Part shown: positions 9,215-17,352 of the stretch, one piece after another
Layout of the letters: every line of letters begins with the position of its first letter
Numbering within the stretch: the first letter of the stretch is position 1
Origin: Desulfomonile tiedjei
GTDB lineage: Bacteria > Desulfobacterota > Desulfomonilia > Desulfomonilales > Desulfomonilaceae
Direction: 5' to 3'
DNA length: 64,000 bases
Assembly: GCA_016218715.1 (NCBI GenBank)
Contig: JACRDG010000089.1
Span: 176,240 to 240,239, forward strand
Notes under the pieces: model-generated
The model's database searches: none
What the model saw: only the letters and a program-made list of their open reading frames with translations
What the model was told of the DNA's origin: nothing
Position numbers and translations under genes: made by a program

Positions 9215-9418
9215 GTTCATCGGGCTTGAGGCGGCTCTGCGCCCGGTGAAGATGGAAAGGGAGTGAGCCCGCGGGAACTGCCGAGAGATAGGATCGGGCT
9301 CGTTGCCAGCGTGCCCCAGCGCATGCTGGTTTTGTTTGAGAGCTTTCCTCACCTCTCAACGACACCACGGCTGCTCTGCAGCCGACCCTCCAAACCTCCC
9401 ACATCGTCATTTGAAGGG
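9215..9418 (-). repeat. 86-bp dispersed repeat, copy B (interrupted)
   Basis: Positions 9215-9264 match copy A's hairpin half (TTCACCGGGC, GAGCCGCCTCAAGCCC), and 9386-9418 match its distal half (CCCTCCAAACCTCCCACATC, then GTCATTTGAAGGG). About 120 unrelated bases separate the two. The hairpin ends directly against the methyltransferase start codon. Confidence 0.65.
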
Positions 9419-9441
9419 CCAGTGTTTGTCCAGGTGATCGG

Positions 9442-10716
9442 TTACCTTTTCGGTTCGATGCGCTCCATGCCGAGCATGAGGGGGCGGAGCACTTCGGGGA
9501 TGTTCACGCTGCCGTCGGCGTTCTGGAAGTTCTCGAGGATCGGAATCAGGATTCGCGGAGACGCGATGGCCGTGTTATTGAGCGTGTGGCAATACTGTAT
9601 TTTGCCGTTCTTTGCCCTCCAGCGTATCTTTGCGCGTCGGGCCTGAAATTCGTACAGCGAAGAGCACGAATGAGTTTCGGAGTACTTGCCGCGACTGGGC
9701 ATCCAGGTTTCGACTTCATGCTTGAGAACCTGTCCCTGCCCGATTTCCGCTCCGCATGCGAGTGCGACGCGATAGGGGAGTCGCAGCGCCTGCATGATCT
9801 CTTCCACATTGTTCAGGATGAGCCGGTGCTCTGCGGCCGAGACCTCCGAGTCGTTCTGGCAGATGACCACCTGCTCCACTTTGTTGAACTGGTGCAGCCG
9901 GTAAAAACCCTTCACATCTCTGCCGTAAGAACCGGCCTCTCTTCTGAAGCAGGTGGAATAGCCGCAGTAGCGCTTGGGAAGCTCTTTTTCATTGAGGATC
10001 TCGTCCATATGATATGACACGAGGGATACTTCGGAGGTGCCGATGAGATAGAGTTGGTCCTTCTCGATGTAGAACGTATCCTCTTCGCCCAATGGGAAGA
10101 AGCCAGTCCCAATCATGGCCTCGCGCCGAACCAGTTGCGGGACGATCATCGGATGGAAGCCTCTGCCGACGAGATGATCCAGCGCGAACTTGAAGAGCGC
10201 AAATTCCAGGAGCGCACCTTCATTCTTGAGGCAATACATGCGCGATCCCGCGAACTTCACTGCGCGGGGCATGTCCACGATATCGAGTGACTCCGCCAGC
10301 TCCAGGTGGTCCTTGGGCTGGAAATCGAACTGAGGGGGCTCCAGGAACCGGCGTAACTCGACGTTATCGTCGTCGGACTCGCCCTCCGGAACCTCGGGAA
10401 GCGGAGGATTCGGCACGAGGAGCATGAGCGCCTCGAAACGCTCTTCAGCAGCCCTGAGCTGTGGTTCCTTTCCACCGAGGCTGTCCTTGATGGCTCTGAC
10501 TTCTGCTACCGCTTCTTCCTTAGCCTCGCCGGCAAGTTGCGGGATCTCCTTGGACAGCCGATTGCGATCGGCCCGCAGCTTTTCCGCCTCGTTTTTAAGC
10601 CGTCTCACCTCGTCGTCAACAGCGAGAAGCTCGTCCAAGTCGACGTTCATCCGTTTCTTGCGGATGCCGTCCTTGACCAGTTCGGCGTTATTACGAATGA
10701 AAGCGATATCCAGCAT
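9442..10716 (-). CDS. serS: Serine-tRNA ligase
   Basis: SerRS charges tRNA-Ser with serine. The 424-residue protein has the long antiparallel coiled-coil tRNA-binding arm (about 28-105), then the class II catalytic core with TSEVSLVSYH, the motif 2 segment FRREAGSYGRD and a motif 3 region near the C-terminus. The start chosen is the ATG at 10714-10716, MLDIAFIRNN, preceded by GAGGAG at 6 nt; an upstream in-frame ATG would add 34 basic residues with no family match. It lies 34 bp downstream of a small hypothetical gene. Confidence 0.96.
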   Translation of the reverse strand: MLDIAFIRNNAELVKDGIRKKRMNVDLDELLAVDDEVRRLKNEAEKLRADRNRLSKEIPQLAGEAKEEAVAEVRAIKDSLGGKEPQLRAAEERFEALMLLVPNPPLPEVPEGESDDDNVELRRFLEPPQFDFQPKDHLELAESLDIVDMPRAVKFAGSRMYCLKNEGALLEFALFKFALDHLVGRGFHPMIVPQLVRREAMIGTGFFPLGEEDTFYIEKDQLYLIGTSEVSLVSYHMDEILNEKELPKRYCGYSTCFRREAGSYGRDVKGFYRLHQFNKVEQVVICQNDSEVSAAEHRLILNNVEEIMQALRLPYRVALACGAEIGQGQVLKHEVETWMPSRGKYSETHSCSSLYEFQARRAKIRWRAKNGKIQYCHTLNNTAIASPRILIPILENFQNADGSVNIPEVLRPLMLGMERIEPKR

Positions 10717-10750
10717 ATGTGTCTCCTCAAAATTCGAACGGGTTGAACGA

Positions 10751-11068
10751 TCAGGACTGCCTTTCCGGTTTCCGCGTCTTGACGCTTTGAGCCTTCGAAA
10801 GTGCCGACCGGAGTGCATGGGACGGAGGGGCCCAGACGCGCTCCTCCATTTTTGCGATTGGATCGTCTTCTTCTACGGGTTCTTGCGGCTGTTTCTGGGC
10901 CAATTTCTCGTCGAGATACCGCTTGAGGTCCTGCTGTTCCCGGGGGAGCAGCTCGGCGTAGAGCTTTTCCAATGCCTCCCGCTCACTCCTGGTCATGGGA
11001 CCGGGTCCGATTTTCTTGGAGAGCTGCAACCACTCACGCTGCTTCTTTGTCAGTTGATGTTCTTCCAA
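10751..11068 (-). CDS. Hypothetical small charged protein upstream of serS
   Basis: This 105-residue frame has no recognisable domain, signal peptide or membrane segment. It is rich in Lys, Glu, Gln and Arg and strongly helical (LTKKQREWLQLSKKI; EREALEKLYAELL), with a disordered basic tail. Its codon use looks like its neighbours' and it sits in line with serS with a 34-bp gap, so it is probably real. Function unknown. Confidence 0.6.
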   Translation of the reverse strand: MEEHQLTKKQREWLQLSKKIGPGPMTRSEREALEKLYAELLPREQQDLKRYLDEKLAQKQPQEPVEEDDPIAKMEERVWAPPSHALRSALSKAQSVKTRKPERQS

Positions 11069-11245
11069 TGCTCGCGTCCTCCTCCGTCTGCCCGGGGTGC
11101 TCTCTCCAGTCGCTCAACAGAGTATCATAACTTATCAATTCGCCGCGCCTGCTGCAAGCCGTTTTGGTGGAGGGGCGTATTCATTCACTTGCGCGAGGCA
11201 TGTGAGTGCTTGACCCAGACCATCAAGAAGGGCAGTTCCTTATCC

Positions 11246-11318
11246 GTCAGTCCGGCGGAGGCGGGAATCCAGGTTCTGCAGCATTCTCTGGGCCCCGGCC
11301 TTCGCCGGGGTGCCGACG
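11246..11318. repeat. CCGGCCTTCGCCGGG-type palindromic repeat
   Basis: Two short palindromic arms, CCGGCGGAGGCGGG and CCCCGGCCTTCGCCGGGG, are separated by about 20 bases including AATCCAGG. The second forms a 7-bp stem with a four-base loop. Related copies lie at 23101-23173 and, degenerate, at 60421-60480. It occupies the middle of a 524-bp gene-free space (11069-11592). I see nothing else firm there beyond a weak promoter-like TTGATT near 11463. Confidence 0.7.
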
Positions 11319-11592
11319 TGGAGCCACCGGCTTGTCGATGCCTCAACAGCGTGGAACGCCTGCCCCGAATAACTGAATGAGTACCGAGAGGATCTTTCCC
11401 ATTACCAGAGCGTCTTTACAACCGAAAAGCGGCGGGCGGAAACAAAGTTCTCTTGCCGCGTCTTGATTTAAGGAACTATCTTGAACATATATGTGGTGGA
11501 ATCCAACCGGCGCCGCAACGCCCCCGTCAGCCGGAGGAGAGGAGGCCGGGTGTCGGCCTGCACCCTAGACCGCCGACGTCTCGGAACGGTGA

Positions 11593-14247
11593 ATGGAAGT
11601 CATTACCACTCATGTAAACGCTGACTTCGACGCGTTTGCGTCCATGGTGGCCGCAAAGAAGCTCTATCCTGCCGCGGTGGTGGCATTCCCCGGGTCTCAG
11701 GAGAAGAGTCTGCGTGACTTCTTCATGGAATCGACCCTGTACATCCTTTCCATCGAGCGCGCCAAGGACATCAACCTCGACGAGGTCACCCGGCTTATTC
11801 TGGTGGATACCCGCCAAAAGAGCCGCATCGGGCGATTTGCGACCATCGCGGACCCGGCCAAGGTCGACATACATCTCTACGACCACCATCCGGACTCTGA
11901 GGACGACGTGAAGGGGACCTTCGAGTTGGTGGAAGAGGTCGGCGCGACCGTGTCGATCCTCATTCGAAAGCTCAGGGAACGCGGCTTGGAGGTCAACGGG
12001 GAAGAAGCGACGATTCTGGCACTGGGAATCTATGAAGACACCGGCTCCTTCACCTTCCAGTCGACGACCTCCGAAGACCTGGAGGCTGCTGGGTGGCTGC
12101 TCCAGAGAGGTGCGAACCTCAACGTCATCGCCGACATGATGACCAGCGAGATGACCCGAGACCAGATCGAGGTCCTGCACCAGCTCATCGAAGGGACCGA
12201 GATCGTCAACGTGGGCGGGATCGACGTGGTGATTGCCACCGCGGCTGCCGAGGGGTATGTGGGCGACCTGGCGATCCTGGTGCACAAGTACAAGGACATG
12301 GACAACCTGGACGTCCTCTTTGCGCTGGTGCGCATGGATGACCGGGTTCACATCATCGCGCGCAGCAGAATCGAAGAAGTCAATGTGGGAGAAATCCTGG
12401 CCGAATTTGGTGGTGGTGGCCATCCGCAGGCTGCAAGTGCGACCGCCCGCGACCTGACCCTGTACGCTGCACGTGACGAACTCGTCAGACTGCTCAAAGA
12501 ACGCGTCCGGCCCAAGCGAAAGGCCGGCGAGATCATGAGCCGGCCCGTGATCAGCATCAGCCCCGACCAGACCATCAGCGAGGCCGCAGAATCTCTGAGC
12601 CGCTATCAGGTGAGCTCCCTTCCTGTGGCGAGCAACGGCGCGGTCGTCGGTATACTCCATCGGAACGCGGTGGAGAAAGCCCGGCATCATGGGCTGGAAC
12701 GAGAGCCGGTCCACGCGTACATGAATCCTGGCGTGATCTTCGTCACCCCTGACGAGCCGATCGAACGCGTGGTCCGCATCAGCGTCGAATCCCGGCAGCG
12801 GCTCGTCCCCGTCATCGAGGCCGGACGACTCGTCGGGGTAATCAGCCGGAGCGACCTGCTCGAGCACCTGAAACTTCCGCGAACCTACGACTCGGCCGGT
12901 CCGGATGAATTCCCCGGGGGTCGGATGCGGAGCAAGAGCGTTCGCAAACTGATTGACGAACTTCTCCCGCGACGTGTGGTCTCCATACTTCGCCGTGCGG
13001 GCGAAGTTGCGGAGCTTCGCGGGGAAGATCTGTACCTCGTGGGGGGCACGGTCAGGGACCTATTACTCAGAAACCCAAACCTGGACATAGACGTGGTCAT
13101 AGAAGGGAAGGGGATTGACTTTGCCAAAGAACTGGCAAGTGAGTTTCCCGGGTGCCGCGTGAGGGGTCACGAGAAATTCGGTACGGCGGTAATCCTCTTT
13201 CCGGATGGATTCAAGATCGACGTGGCCACGGCACGGTACGAATACTATGCGAGCCCGGGAGCCCTACCTACGGTGGAGACCAGTTCGATCAAGCGGGACC
13301 TGTACCGCCGCGACTTCACCATGAACACGCTTGCCGTTTGCCTCAATCCCCAGCGTTTGGGCAGACTTATGGATTTCTTCGGTGGAGCCAGGGACATCAA
13401 GGAGCGGGTCATCCGCGTCCTGCATAACCTCGCATTCGTGGAAGATCCCACCCGGATTCTTCGCGCAATCCGGTTCAGCAGCCGTTTCGGTTTTGCCATC
13501 GGCAAACACACACATACCCTCATGAAGGCTGCGCTCAAGATGAAGATTTTCGACAAAGTGGAAGGTAAGCGTGTTTTGAACGAACTTATCCACATCCTGG
13601 ACGAAAAGAATCCGATTCCGGCGCTTACGCTGATGGCCGAATATGGCATTCCTGAAGCGCTCCACCCTGCCCTGGATATGTCCGTCAAGACGAGAGAACT
13701 CGTGGAAGCGCTGATGGGTGTGCTCTCCTGGTGGAAGTACCTATTCCTCAAGGACAAGGTCGAAACATGGCTCACGCATTTCCTGGCCCTGGCCGACACC
13801 GCTTCTGCCGAAGATTTTGTGGATATGATGAGACGGTTCTCGTTTCCCGAATCCAAGGCCAGGTCGATTGCCCTGGAGCGTGCCGAGATGCGTCTGAAAC
13901 TCGCGGTTTTCTCACGCGGGCGACTGACTCGTCCCAGTCGCATAGCGTCTGCCCTCCGTAGGTTTTCCACGGAGGCCCTCCTCGTGATGATGGCGAAGAG
14001 CCCTCGCGAGGAAACACGCATGGCGATCTCGGAGTTCATCACGACGATGCGGTACGTCAAGCCGATTCTGACCGGAGGGGACTTGCTGGCCATGGGGTAC
14101 CGGCCCGGCCCTATTGTCGGCGCCATCCTGGTGGCACTCAGGGACGCGCGGCTTGACGGGAGGGTGCGCACGCGAGAAGATGAAGTAGAGATGGTGAATA
14201 CCGCTTTTCCGGAAAAGAACCCGGAGCCTGCGCTTTTGCCCCGGTAA
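11593..14247 (+). CDS. DHH phosphoesterase-CBS-tRNA nucleotidyltransferase fusion
   Basis: The 884-residue protein joins three units. Residues 1-310 are a DHH/DHHA1 module (HVNADFDAFASM, DHHPDSED, GGGGHPQAAS). Residues 315-440 are two CBS domains. Residues 465-880 are a class II nucleotidyltransferase (LVGGTVRDLLL, DIDVVIEG) with the RNA-binding helical part (DPTRILRAIRF). Such fusions occur in Aquifex and deltaproteobacteria, where the transferase adds A (and sometimes C) to tRNA 3' ends. The DHH half may be a 3' exonuclease-type domain; its substrate is not established. CBS domains suggest adenylate sensing. Confidence 0.9.
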   Translation: MEVITTHVNADFDAFASMVAAKKLYPAAVVAFPGSQEKSLRDFFMESTLYILSIERAKDINLDEVTRLILVDTRQKSRIGRFATIADPAKVDIHLYDHHPDSEDDVKGTFELVEEVGATVSILIRKLRERGLEVNGEEATILALGIYEDTGSFTFQSTTSEDLEAAGWLLQRGANLNVIADMMTSEMTRDQIEVLHQLIEGTEIVNVGGIDVVIATAAAEGYVGDLAILVHKYKDMDNLDVLFALVRMDDRVHIIARSRIEEVNVGEILAEFGGGGHPQAASATARDLTLYAARDELVRLLKERVRPKRKAGEIMSRPVISISPDQTISEAAESLSRYQVSSLPVASNGAVVGILHRNAVEKARHHGLEREPVHAYMNPGVIFVTPDEPIERVVRISVESRQRLVPVIEAGRLVGVISRSDLLEHLKLPRTYDSAGPDEFPGGRMRSKSVRKLIDELLPRRVVSILRRAGEVAELRGEDLYLVGGTVRDLLLRNPNLDIDVVIEGKGIDFAKELASEFPGCRVRGHEKFGTAVILFPDGFKIDVATARYEYYASPGALPTVETSSIKRDLYRRDFTMNTLAVCLNPQRLGRLMDFFGGARDIKERVIRVLHNLAFVEDPTRILRAIRFSSRFGFAIGKHTHTLMKAALKMKIFDKVEGKRVLNELIHILDEKNPIPALTLMAEYGIPEALHPALDMSVKTRELVEALMGVLSWWKYLFLKDKVETWLTHFLALADTASAEDFVDMMRRFSFPESKARSIALERAEMRLKLAVFSRGRLTRPSRIASALRRFSTEALLVMMAKSPREETRMAISEFITTMRYVKPILTGGDLLAMGYRPGPIVGAILVALRDARLDGRVRTREDEVEMVNTAFPEKNPEPALLPR

Positions 14248-14267
14248 GAAGACCCCGGGAATTCAGG

Positions 14268-14298
14268 TTGGCACTGGGCCGTAGCCATGTGGTATAGT
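14268..14298 (+). promoter_or_regulatory. Promoter of the carboxyltransferase gene
   Basis: TTGGCA at 14268-14273 and an extended -10 TGGTATAGT ending at 14298 are spaced 19 nt. The -10 is identical to that of ftsH. A 140-nt leader follows before the start codon, with no gene seen in it. Confidence 0.55.
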
Positions 14299-14440
14299 AA
14301 GCGGTCCCTTCCGGTTCGTCATACATCCTGCTCAAACTCGGCAACGCGACCGGAAGTCCACAGACGTCGACAGAACTGCCGCCGATCCGCGTGGGAACGT
14401 CCCGGAGACCCCCACGATCAGTATTGGTATTGGAGGGTTT

Positions 14441-15784
14441 ATGAAATCTGAGAGCCCGAGAAAGGTTAAGTTGTTTGACATCACGCTCAGGGATGGCTCC
14501 CAAAGCAAGGTTGCTACCCGCATCAAGCTGGAGGATCTGCTGAAGGTTGCGAGAAAGCTCGCGGCGTCTGGGATTTATGGGGCTGAAACGTGGGGGGGGG
14601 CGACGTTCGACGTCTGTGTCAGATACCTGCGGGAGGACCCGTGGGAGCGGGCTCGACTTCTCAAGGCAGCCATGCCCAACGTTCAGAATATGATGCTCAT
14701 TCGGGGCCAGAACCTCGTCGCGTACACCAACTTCTCGGACGACGTGGTCCGAAAATTCGTCCATGCAGCAGCCAGGAACGGTATCGACGTCTTTCGCATC
14801 TTCGATGCACTTGATGACGTCAGGAACCATCAGGCCGTCATCAAGGCCGTAAAGGAAACGGGCAAGACCTCCGAAGGGGCGGTCTGTTACACGATCAGCC
14901 CGGTGCATACCATCGAGAAGTTCGTCGCGAAAGCGAGGCAGCTTGAAGACTCGGGTGTTGACCAGATAGCCATCAAAGACATGGCCGGTCTCATCGACCC
15001 GGCCACGACCTTTGAATTGGTCACGAATCTCAAGAAAGCGGTGAGCGTCCCGATTCACCTGCACACGCACGACAACTGCGGCATGGGCATGATGTCGGCA
15101 CTTAAGGCGGTGGAAGCGGGCTGTGAGATGATCGACTGCGTGCTCAGCCCCTTTGCCGGCGGCACGGGGCATCCATGCACCGAGTCGTTGGTTTTCGCAC
15201 TGGAGCGCCTCGGGTATGATACCGGGTGCGACCTTGAGAAGCTCACCGATGCCGCAGAAGAAGCCAAGGTCATGAGATCTCTGTACAGCGATTTCGAAGC
15301 GCCCTACAGCGGGGTGGACTGTCGAATGCTCGTCACGCAGATCCCGGGCGGGGTCATGTCCAACCTCAGCAGCCAGTTGAAGCAACAGAATGCCCTGGAT
15401 CGCCTCGAAGAGATTATCAAGGAGATCCCCCGAGTGAGAGAGGACCTGGGATGGATACCGCTCGTCACGCCGACCTCTCAAATCGTGGTTTCGCAGGCTA
15501 CGTTCAACGTCTTGTTGGGGCGGTACAAGATCATTGCCAATCACACGGCCAACCTGCTCAAGGGACTGTACGGCGAAACCCCGGCGCCGGTTGACAAAGA
15601 ACTCCAGGATCGAGTGCTCAAGGGTCAGCCGCCCACTACGGTTCGGCCTGCGGAACTCCTGCCGCCGATGTGGCCCGAACTGGAAAAGAAATTCCCCGGC
15701 CTGTCAGATGAAGAGATCCTGATTCACGCGATCTTCCCCCACGAGGCGCAGGGTTATTTCGAGAGCAAGCAAGGGGCTCGATAG
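14441..15784 (+). CDS. Carboxyltransferase subunit, OadA/PycB type, without biotin domain
   Basis: The 447-residue protein is the TIM-barrel carboxyltransferase of oxaloacetate decarboxylase alpha, pyruvate carboxylase subunit B or transcarboxylase 5S. Signatures: DITLRDGSQS at 12-21, FRIFDALDD, IKDMAG (the Lys that is carbamylated and helps bind metal) and HTHDNCGMG (metal histidines). The C-terminus stops after the conserved PYC_OADA helical region, with no (A/V)MKM biotinyl domain. A separate biotin carrier and carboxylase must exist elsewhere, or the protein works in a multi-subunit complex. None is in this window. Start: ATG preceded by GGAGG (GGAGGGTTT). Confidence 0.88.
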   Translation: MKSESPRKVKLFDITLRDGSQSKVATRIKLEDLLKVARKLAASGIYGAETWGGATFDVCVRYLREDPWERARLLKAAMPNVQNMMLIRGQNLVAYTNFSDDVVRKFVHAAARNGIDVFRIFDALDDVRNHQAVIKAVKETGKTSEGAVCYTISPVHTIEKFVAKARQLEDSGVDQIAIKDMAGLIDPATTFELVTNLKKAVSVPIHLHTHDNCGMGMMSALKAVEAGCEMIDCVLSPFAGGTGHPCTESLVFALERLGYDTGCDLEKLTDAAEEAKVMRSLYSDFEAPYSGVDCRMLVTQIPGGVMSNLSSQLKQQNALDRLEEIIKEIPRVREDLGWIPLVTPTSQIVVSQATFNVLLGRYKIIANHTANLLKGLYGETPAPVDKELQDRVLKGQPPTTVRPAELLPPMWPELEKKFPGLSDEEILIHAIFPHEAQGYFESKQGAR

Positions 15785-15876
15785 GACGACACAGTACGGG
15801 TGGGATTTAGCAGAGCTCGTGGGGAAAAGGTCCAAGTTGCGGAGGCCTTCTTCCCCATGGAGAACCGAGGAGAGCC

Positions 15877-16344
15877 ATGGCTGACGCTGTTCCTCTACAG
15901 GATCGCCTCCATCCGGAGGCCCCGATCCGCCACTGTTACGGCTGCGGCGCTGACAATGCCAAGGGCCTGAAGCTCAAGAGTCTTCTCGACGGAGAAGAGG
16001 GGATTTGCACCTGGCGACCTGCAGAACACCACTGCTCCTATCCCGGTTTTCTCAATGGCGGGGTCGCGTGCACGCTCATTGATTGTCACAGCGCCTGGAC
16101 GGCCTTCGCGATCGAGTGTCGGGAAATGGGCCTGGACATGGGGCGTGCCTCGGATCTGCCCACGGGCCTGACGCGAGCGATGAGCGTCGAGTTCCTCAAA
16201 CCCACTCCGTTGGATACCGATCTGGTGCTCAGGGCAAAGGTGATCAAGAAAGGCCGCGCAAGCCGCACGATACAGTGCTCGCTTTACGCAAACGGAGACG
16301 AATGCGTCAGGGGTGAGGTCGTGATCGTGATGGGCGGACTCTGA
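15877..16344 (+). CDS. PaaI-family hotdog thioesterase
   Basis: The 155-residue protein has the single hotdog fold of PaaI-like acyl-CoA thioesterases, with the central helix entry LNGGVACTLIDCHSAW (the catalytic acidic residue is expected there) and the strand pair VEFLKPTPLDTDL. The N-terminus has a CYGCGADN motif typical of a subgroup with a short Cys-containing lead-in. It hydrolyses an acyl- or aryl-CoA, substrate unknown. GAGGAG lies 6 nt before the ATG. It may share a message with the upstream carboxyltransferase (92-bp gap). Confidence 0.85.
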   Translation: MADAVPLQDRLHPEAPIRHCYGCGADNAKGLKLKSLLDGEEGICTWRPAEHHCSYPGFLNGGVACTLIDCHSAWTAFAIECREMGLDMGRASDLPTGLTRAMSVEFLKPTPLDTDLVLRAKVIKKGRASRTIQCSLYANGDECVRGEVVIVMGGL

Positions 16345-16346
16345 CA

Positions 16347-16360
16347 GAGCGGTTCCGCTC
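16347..16360. other. Short perfect palindrome between convergent genes
   Basis: GAGCGGTTCCGCTC is a 14-bp perfect palindrome just after the thioesterase stop and before the end of the opposing small membrane-protein gene. No T-run follows on either strand, so a terminator role is uncertain. Confidence 0.3.
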
Positions 16361-16384
16361 CTCATCCGTGTCCGCTTGAAATGG

Positions 16385-16660
16385 TTAGCGCTTGGTGCGT
16401 GTCTTCTTGGCTGCTGCCCGATGTTTGGCTGTCTCACGGTCTTTGAGCGCTTCGAATTCATCCAGCGTCGTCCATGAGCCGATATCGTATTCGTGTATGT
16501 CGCTCTGGAGCGTCGGGACGTAGTGCTCTTCCCACTGTTTTTCTCTTCTCGCTCGTACGATCAGGGTGCCCGCGCTCCAGATCAGCACGGCAGACCAGAA
16601 CACGAGCGAAATCCAGCTGAACCACAAGAGAAAGACGTCGAGTTCCACGGCTACCCCCAT
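16385..16660 (-). CDS. Small single-pass membrane protein, hypothetical
   Basis: The 91-residue protein has one clear membrane helix at about 9-32 (FLLWFSWISLVFWSAVLIW), then a charged segment and a Lys/Arg-rich C-terminus (AAAKKTRTKR). The basic tail follows the helix, so the tail probably faces the cytoplasm. I do not recognise a family. It converges on the thioesterase gene with 40 bp between stops. No neighbour suggests its job. Confidence 0.6.
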   Translation of the reverse strand: MGVAVELDVFLLWFSWISLVFWSAVLIWSAGTLIVRARREKQWEEHYVPTLQSDIHEYDIGSWTTLDEFEALKDRETAKHRAAAKKTRTKR

Positions 16661-16732
16661 CGTCCCTCATGTTATTCTGTACTACGTGCGCCGTTTCGCA
16701 AAGGTATTTGTTGAGACCGCGCGGAGGCCACC

Positions 16733-16831
16733 GTGGCGAAGTTGGCAAGAGCGTTCGTCCCGCGTAACGAGAGTGTACCGGACTCCGCGGAAAACTATTT
16801 TCTCCCGGAGCCGGTAATGATAATAGTCTAA
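16733..16831 (+). CDS. Possible 32-residue leader peptide before glutaredoxin
   Basis: A GTG at 16733 has a perfect GGAGG 5 nt upstream and opens a 32-codon frame ending in TAA, 54 bp before the glutaredoxin start. The peptide (MAKLARAFV...VMIIV) has no known domain. The DNA also recalls a tRNA D-arm (GTGGCGAAGTTGGCA), but no T-arm is present. It could be a regulatory leader or a chance frame. Confidence 0.35.
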   Translation: MAKLARAFVPRNESVPDSAENYFLPEPVMIIV

Positions 16832-16870
16832 CGATGTACGCATTCAGCCGAGTTGGTACGCGTACGGCCA

Positions 16871-16880
16871 CCTCCGGAGG
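16871..16880. promoter_or_regulatory. Palindrome containing the glutaredoxin ribosome-binding site
   Basis: CCTCCGGAGG is a perfect 10-bp palindrome whose right half is the Shine-Dalgarno GGAGG of the next gene, 5 nt from its ATG. In RNA the left half could pair with a Shine-Dalgarno sequence, though a loop this tight would need a second molecule or a shifted partner. Confidence 0.4.
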
Positions 16881-16885
16881 TAGTG

Positions 16886-17143
16886 ATGGAATCATGCAAA
16901 CTGTATTCCTTGAGCACGTGCAGCCACTGTAAAGCGTGCAAGAGGTTCCTGGGAGATTGCGGTATCGAATATGAGTTTACCGATGTGGACCTGTTGCCGG
17001 ACGAAATGAGGCAGGAAACCATTGAGGAGATACGGCGCCTGACCACCCGATGTGCCTTCCCGACGATTATTATTGGCGAAAAGGTTATCGTAGGGTTTCG
17101 GGAAGCAGAGATACGCAAGGCCTTGGGCATGCCGGAAACGTGA
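16886..17143 (+). CDS. Glutaredoxin-family thiol protein
   Basis: This 85-residue protein has the thioredoxin-like fold of small glutaredoxins: an N-terminal strand, the active site C12-S-H-C15, a cis-Pro segment TRCAFPTIIIG and the C-terminal helix. A third cysteine at C18 follows the active site. CSHC differs from the classical CPYC, so the natural electron donor is unclear. The ATG at 16886 is chosen for its GGAGG at 5 nt; an upstream in-frame start would add 11 residues that do not fit the fold. Confidence 0.85.
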   Translation: MESCKLYSLSTCSHCKACKRFLGDCGIEYEFTDVDLLPDEMRQETIEEIRRLTTRCAFPTIIIGEKVIVGFREAEIRKALGMPET

Positions 17144-17211
17144 ACCAGCTCCGCCGTCGTTGACAACCCGACGTTTCCGGCAACCGCTCCCCGGAATGGC
17201 CCCAACCGGTT

Positions 17212-17298
17212 GGAATCACGATGGAGGAGGTTTGGAGGGGGAGATGCGTCTCACTCTCCATCCTCATCCGGCGCCGAGCCGCCTCAAGCCCGGCGAAC
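17212..17298 (+). repeat. 86-bp dispersed repeat, copy C
   Basis: It contains TTTGGAGGGGGAGATG, CTCTCCATCCTCATCCGG and GAGCCGCCTCAAGCCCGG, matching copy A over its whole length with scattered differences, including compensating ones in the hairpin arms. It ends 54 bp before the probable start of the GNAT-like gene. Confidence 0.75.
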
Positions 17299-17352
17299 TA
17301 TTACTGTTTCCGAGGGTGTGAAAGAGTCACAACGTCGCGCGCTCAGGTGACC

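Noticed and set aside
11527..12867. A 446-codon frame antisense to the DHH fusion gene
   Set aside because: Low-complexity His/Asp-rich product caused by GC-rich codons on the other strand.
14138..15544. A 468-codon frame antisense to the carboxyltransferase gene
   Set aside because: No family resemblance; the plus-strand product is conserved throughout.
16721..16789. tRNA-like stretch: GCGGAG and CTCCGC ends with a D-arm-like GTGGCGAAGTTGGCA
   Set aside because: No T-arm (GTTCGA-type loop) or plausible anticodon arm could be formed, so it is not called as a tRNA.
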